Below the pieces are notes generated by a model. It made no database searches. It saw nothing but the letters and a program-made list of their open reading frames with translations, and was not told the origin of the DNA. A program made the position numbers and the translations under genes. A stretch of 24,744 nt of DNA, from the NCBI GenBank assembly GCA_036558305.1, contig DATBFX010000356.1:1-24744 (forward strand), read 5' to 3'. Shown here in pieces: positions 21,767 through 24,744 of this stretch. Position 1 is the first letter of the stretch. The number at the start of each line of letters is the position of its first letter. This stretch comes from DATBFX01 sp036558305. GTDB taxonomy: Bacteria; Chloroflexota; Chloroflexia; Thermomicrobiales; UBA6265.

Positions 21767-22402
21767 TCAGTCGATCTTCACGCCCCGGAAAGGTGTACCT
21801 TCGGGCAGATTTCGCGTATGGTTCTGGATCTGACTGGACAACGACCACTCCACCTCAAAGTCGATAACCTCCATATTCTCGATCACATCGCGCCCGCCCA
21901 GCGCCAGCGGGATCTTGAACCCGACGACCTGATTGCGCCTGAGGGGCAAGGCATGCTGGTTTGCCCATGACCAGGCATCGAAAAGCTTCGAGTCGAGCGC
22001 CTCATCCGGGCGATCGACAATCTCGCGGTCGTGGAACGCTTCAAACGAGCGATCGATCTGAAACACCGATCCGTCCGACGGATCAAGCAAAAGCACCAGC
22101 GGTTCATCGTTGGCGTCTCGCCTCGAATTGTCTAGCGCGAATTGCATACCGCTCCAGGAGTAGCCGAACGAATAGACTCGGTCCATGAGCCAGTCGAATC
22201 CCTCAGCGATCAACGAGTCTCCGACGTTTCCCGAAGACTCGCTGTGCAGACGGTACAGTCCGTCGTTGAATCCGCGGCCGGCATATTCAGTCATGAGTTC
22301 GCGGAAGCCGCGGACCTCGCCGTGGGGCCATGCGCGCCGCGGATCCTGGGCAGGTTCTTCCTCAGGGATTGGACGGTACTTCTGCAAGAATCGTTGGAAC
22401 AT
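21767..22402 (-). CDS. DUF1851/Tdi1-like immunity protein, intact copy 3
   Basis: The 211-residue protein begins MFQRFLQKYRPIPEEEP and keeps all motifs of the paralogues: WPHGEVRGFRELM, GRGFNDGLYRLHSESS, SFGYSWSGMQFALD, LLLDPSDGSVFQID, WANQHALPLRRNQVVG, IPLALGGRDVIENMEV and DFEVEWSLSSQI. It is much closer to the frameshifted copy at 19536 than to copy 2. ATG 22402 follows GAGGGG, and that site overlaps the TGA of a toxin-tail remnant. With its toxin reduced to a tail it is probably an orphan immunity gene that may protect against kin strains. Confidence 0.75.
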   Translation of the reverse strand: MFQRFLQKYRPIPEEEPAQDPRRAWPHGEVRGFRELMTEYAGRGFNDGLYRLHSESSGNVGDSLIAEGFDWLMDRVYSFGYSWSGMQFALDNSRRDANDEPLVLLLDPSDGSVFQIDRSFEAFHDREIVDRPDEALDSKLFDAWSWANQHALPLRRNQVVGFKIPLALGGRDVIENMEVIDFEVEWSLSSQIQNHTRNLPEGTPFRGVKID

Positions 22403-22485
22403 CGCACCCCTCACGGTCCCGAGATGTACACGCCAAGCACAGGCGTGCCTTCGGGCAGATCCTTGATGCAGCCATGAATCTGGGC
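22403..22485. repeat. Near-identical toxin-tail/leader segment, copy B
   Basis: This matches 20171-20253 (83 bases, three differences, same orientation). The shared stretch ends inside the toxin codons for Gly-Ala-Gln, after which the two loci diverge. Confidence 0.85.
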
Positions 22486-22512
22486 GCCAAGACTCGTACT
22501 GATGATACTGTC
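22411..22512 (-). pseudogene. Short toxin-tail remnant
   Basis: The frame reads SLGAQIHGCIKDLPEGTPVL then GVYISGP and TGA. It is identical in protein sequence to the end of the remnant at 20179. Upstream it changes to DSIISTS, with no resemblance to the LDGSVNM of the homologue, so the homology stops at about 22494. Only about 27 codons of a toxin survive. The stop overlaps the next gene's Shine-Dalgarno. Confidence 0.6.
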
Positions 22513-22643
22513 CCTATGTCAACAGTTCGCTGGCAACACTGGTCCTTCTGCTTGAATCCTGACCGGAGAAAGTTGGACGCTCACAATCCGTAATCCACAA
22601 GTTTGATACGGCAGCTGAGTAGGTCATAGCTCCGCAACAAGGG

Positions 22644-23957
22644 TCAAAGGTGTCGAAGAAGAGGGCGAAAAGAGTCCCATTCGAGTAGCTCAGGCACTCT
22701 CTCGGCGACCTCAGATACAAATTCCGTAAGAAACGTCCTCGCGGCGTTTTCCAGGTTTTCCTTGCCGACGAGCAAACTCAAATCATCGAAGAGGGCTGGA
22801 CGGATTGAGGTCCGATACGTGACGACATCGTCAAATGCGAGGAACTCTCTGGGATCCCAGCCATGCCTCTTGCTCTGCTCGATGGTGAACGCCGGCGGTG
22901 GCAAGAATCCAGGATCACCGAGCCAACGCGCCAACTGTAGGCCGAGCTCCAAGAGTGGCCACGATGCCGGCGGCCAGGATGCTTTTGCTTCCCCCCGGAC
23001 TGTGGGAGAGGGAAGCGCGAAGAGCGTCTCCCGCTCCCCTCCATCCGTCGTCGCCGGTCCGAAATCGCGCTGGTTCCACGGGTCGGTGGTCGGTAGAGAA
23101 TCGCCGAACCGAAGCAATCTGACCGGACTCTGGACCACTCCTCCGGAGAGAGGGAGCTGCGTGTCAACATAGGAACCGGGGGGATTGAAACCCCGCGTTG
23201 CCGATGCAGCGGACCAATCGACGTTCCTCGGGTCCCATTGGATGTAGAGCGCCAGCGCGTCGGGCTCCGTGCGCCGAACGGGCCGTGGTCGTGGAAGTGC
23301 GAGTTCAAACCAAGACCTCCAAGGGCCGCCTTGCGGCGGCTTCCCGCGGGCCGCAAACAGAGGCGGCGCATAAGGCAGCAAGGGCTCGAACGTTACCCAG
23401 TCGAGGAGCCCGAGGGCCCGTTCGGCGACTGCGCGGGCGAAATCCCGGAGGAACGCATCGACACCGGACACAAACTCCGCTTCGGATACCACAATACGGC
23501 TGCTTCCGACGTCATTCGCATCGATGGAGACGTCTCCCCTTTCCTTCCGAAACCACACCCGGCCTTGGTCGTCAGACTGCTGGTACCAACTCGCGCCACC
23601 ATCCGGAACCGCCTCCCAGCGACTGTGGATGCTCGCCAATTGGACGGCGAGGTCTGGGAGGGAGAGCAGCTTTCCCGCACGTTCGATTTCCGGCCAGTCT
23701 CCGGCGCTCGGTCGCCACTCGACCCAGCGTCCCGCTTCCCTACGTGCCAGGTATCCCCGACGATCCAGTGCCCGTTGGAAATGCTCTCGCGGATACAGGT
23801 TGGCTTCCCCCGCCGACACCTGGACGAATCCGTAGAGGGAATAGGTAGTGAATGCCAAGCGCCTCCTGTCGAAATACGAATGCCGCGGATTGTGGTCTGC
23901 GATTGCAGCCGCCTGAACCCAATCCTTTTCGTCTATACGCCATGATATCTCGAACAT
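22644..23957 (-). CDS. Internally duplicated protein, probable immunity protein of the adjacent toxin
   Basis: This 437-residue protein is soluble and not recognised. It lies 62 bases downstream of the edge toxin on the same strand, the usual place of a cognate immunity gene. Two halves share an ending: FLRDFARAVAERALGLLDWV with TFEPLLPYA (about 180-205), and FLTEFVSEVAERVPELLEWD with SFRPLLRHL (about 410-437). Both are preceded by a leucine-rich LAVQLA or LGLQLA stretch about 75-80 residues earlier, so a domain is duplicated. ATG 23957 has GGGAG before it; an upstream in-frame start would add six residues. Trp and Pro are abundant. Confidence 0.55.
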   Translation of the reverse strand: MFEISWRIDEKDWVQAAAIADHNPRHSYFDRRRLAFTTYSLYGFVQVSAGEANLYPREHFQRALDRRGYLARREAGRWVEWRPSAGDWPEIERAGKLLSLPDLAVQLASIHSRWEAVPDGGASWYQQSDDQGRVWFRKERGDVSIDANDVGSSRIVVSEAEFVSGVDAFLRDFARAVAERALGLLDWVTFEPLLPYAPPLFAARGKPPQGGPWRSWFELALPRPRPVRRTEPDALALYIQWDPRNVDWSAASATRGFNPPGSYVDTQLPLSGGVVQSPVRLLRFGDSLPTTDPWNQRDFGPATTDGGERETLFALPSPTVRGEAKASWPPASWPLLELGLQLARWLGDPGFLPPPAFTIEQSKRHGWDPREFLAFDDVVTYRTSIRPALFDDLSLLVGKENLENAARTFLTEFVSEVAERVPELLEWDSFRPLLRHL

Positions 23958-24019
23958 GTGGGCTCCCGATCTCACTAGCGGTTTCGCGACCTCCCATGGT
24001 CTTGGCGTGCGCGTCCGCC

Positions 24020-24744
24020 CTAGATCGGAAACGCGGAGTTAACCCTTCCTTCATAGTCGAAGGTGATCCGGATCGTCTCGCTCTCCTGGCCGTTAATGTC
24101 GTAACCGATGAAGTAGCCCAGCCACAGCTCGGCTTGACACGGGGCATCTGTGTACCCAGACGGTCCGATATCGCTGGGGGAGTCCATAACCAACTGAATT
24201 TGGGCTCGGACGAGGTTGTCATCGCCCTTGAACACGCCGTTATTTCTGCCGTAACCCCGTTCACCTTCATACCTAGCATGCTCAGGATCGCCGTGGCGAG
24301 GCAGGATGTGATTATAGAATTGTGCGTCACTAAGCGTGAGGTGATTCGCAGCCCGTTCGCAGGGGTCGTTCTCTTCTTCACACTGGTGGGGCTTGGGCCC
24401 GAAGTACGGCACCCACCCCTCGCCGGTCCAGACCAGGTCGTCGCACGGGTCGTCCTGCGGCTGCGTCGCCGTCCCGACCGCCGTCAGGAACGTTCCCACC
24501 TCGGCCACGTGCCCGGCGCGTGCAGTCCACCTGACGCCGGCCTCGACGTAGCCGGCCATCTTCGCGCAGCCGCCCTCGATGCACAAGCGCACGAGGTAGT
24601 TGACGAGCCAGATGACGGCGGCGATGGCGACGAGGACCACGAGGGCGACGGCAAACATGAAGACGATTTCGGCGCCGGTCACGGCGAGGGCCTCGGTGAC
24701 GCCCTCTGCCTCCGCGTTGTAGGCGATGATCTCCCAGAGGGACT
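24020..24744 (-). CDS. Polymorphic toxin, C-terminal part, with putative RNase-like tip
   Basis: The frame is open to the window edge, so the N-terminus is missing; 241 codons are visible. The order is SLWEIIAYNAEAEGVTEALA, then a membrane segment (FMFAVALVVLVAIAAVIWLV), then CIEGGCAKMAGYVEAGVRW and the shared pre-toxin module to GPKP. The tip follows: LTLSDAQFYNHILPRHGDPE, a Gly/Arg/Asn-rich loop, and GYFIGYDINGQESETIRITF ending VNSAFPI. A His-x4-His near the start of the tip and a Gly-rich strand ending TAFP-like is how several BECR-fold (EndoU/CdiA-type) RNase toxins look, but this is an inference from pattern only. The next gene is the presumed immunity protein. Confidence 0.6.
   Translation of the reverse strand, partial: SLWEIIAYNAEAEGVTEALAVTGAEIVFMFAVALVVLVAIAAVIWLVNYLVRLCIEGGCAKMAGYVEAGVRWTARAGHVAEVGTFLTAVGTATQPQDDPCDDLVWTGEGWVPYFGPKPHQCEEENDPCERAANHLTLSDAQFYNHILPRHGDPEHARYEGERGYGRNNGVFKGDDNLVRAQIQLVMDSPSDIGPSGYTDAPCQAELWLGYFIGYDINGQESETIRITFDYEGRVNSAFPI
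24390..24564. repeat. Pre-toxin direct repeat, copy B
   Basis: This is the partner of 21482-21656, here inside the large toxin gene. It marks the seam before which toxins of the array are alike and after which tips differ. Confidence 0.8.

Noticed and set aside
21576..21848. 90-codon minus-strand frame between immunity copy 3 and the HNH toxin module
   Set aside because: It overlaps both genes in another frame, has no ribosome site and shows no recognisable motif.

Overview
The window is a GC-rich bacterial chromosome segment. Several secreted proteins share a peculiar start (MD-x-x-x-FD, then a twin-arginine signal), and there are many GTG starts. By inference this points to a Chloroflexota lineage of the Thermomicrobia type, but no marker gene fixes the taxonomy. 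No tRNA, rRNA, CRISPR array or intact transposase was seen.

Region 1 (1-19173) is a patchwork of short transcription units. In order it holds: the start of a GrpB-like gene (minus); a GMC oxidoreductase (plus); a Tat-type cysteine-rich protein and a SAM methyltransferase (minus); a DUF6941-like small protein (plus); a DegT/StrS-type PLP aminotransferase (minus), divergent from a large NTPase/LuxR-type regulator (plus); a broken Tat-signal gene, an NTF2-like protein and a second cysteine-rich Tat protein (plus); an SDR dehydrogenase (plus) converging on a DinB-family protein (minus); a WYL regulator with a GNAT acetyltransferase, overlapping by 4 bases (minus); a cysteine hydrolase (plus); an HTH protein (minus); a small conserved protein with a retropepsin-like partner (plus); a zinc-ribbon membrane protein; and a TerC/YjbE-family membrane protein.

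Scattered through region 1 is an unusual class of short arrays with an exact 7-base period. The heptamer sequence differs between arrays (GTCGTCA, CAGGTNN, CTGNNAC, CGAGCTT, GGGAACA, GGACTGA). The arrays are often paired as inverted repeats and lie against gene boundaries. One 80-base pair of arms sits inside the regulator gene without breaking its frame. They recall the heptanucleotide STRR repeats of cyanobacteria and are the most unusual DNA-level feature here.

Region 2 (about 19174-24744, all genes on minus) looks like a polymorphic toxin-immunity cassette array of visibly lower GC. At the right edge is the C-terminal end of a membrane-anchored toxin carrying a 175-base pre-toxin module and a putative RNase-like tip. 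Next comes a 437-residue, internally duplicated protein that is probably its immunity protein. After that are three toxin-tail plus immunity-protein pairs. The middle pair keeps an HNH-type nuclease domain behind a copy of the same pre-toxin module. The other two toxins survive only as tails. The three immunity proteins are paralogues, and the leftmost carries a single-base frameshift. In all three pairs the toxin stop codon overlaps the immunity gene's Shine-Dalgarno sequence.
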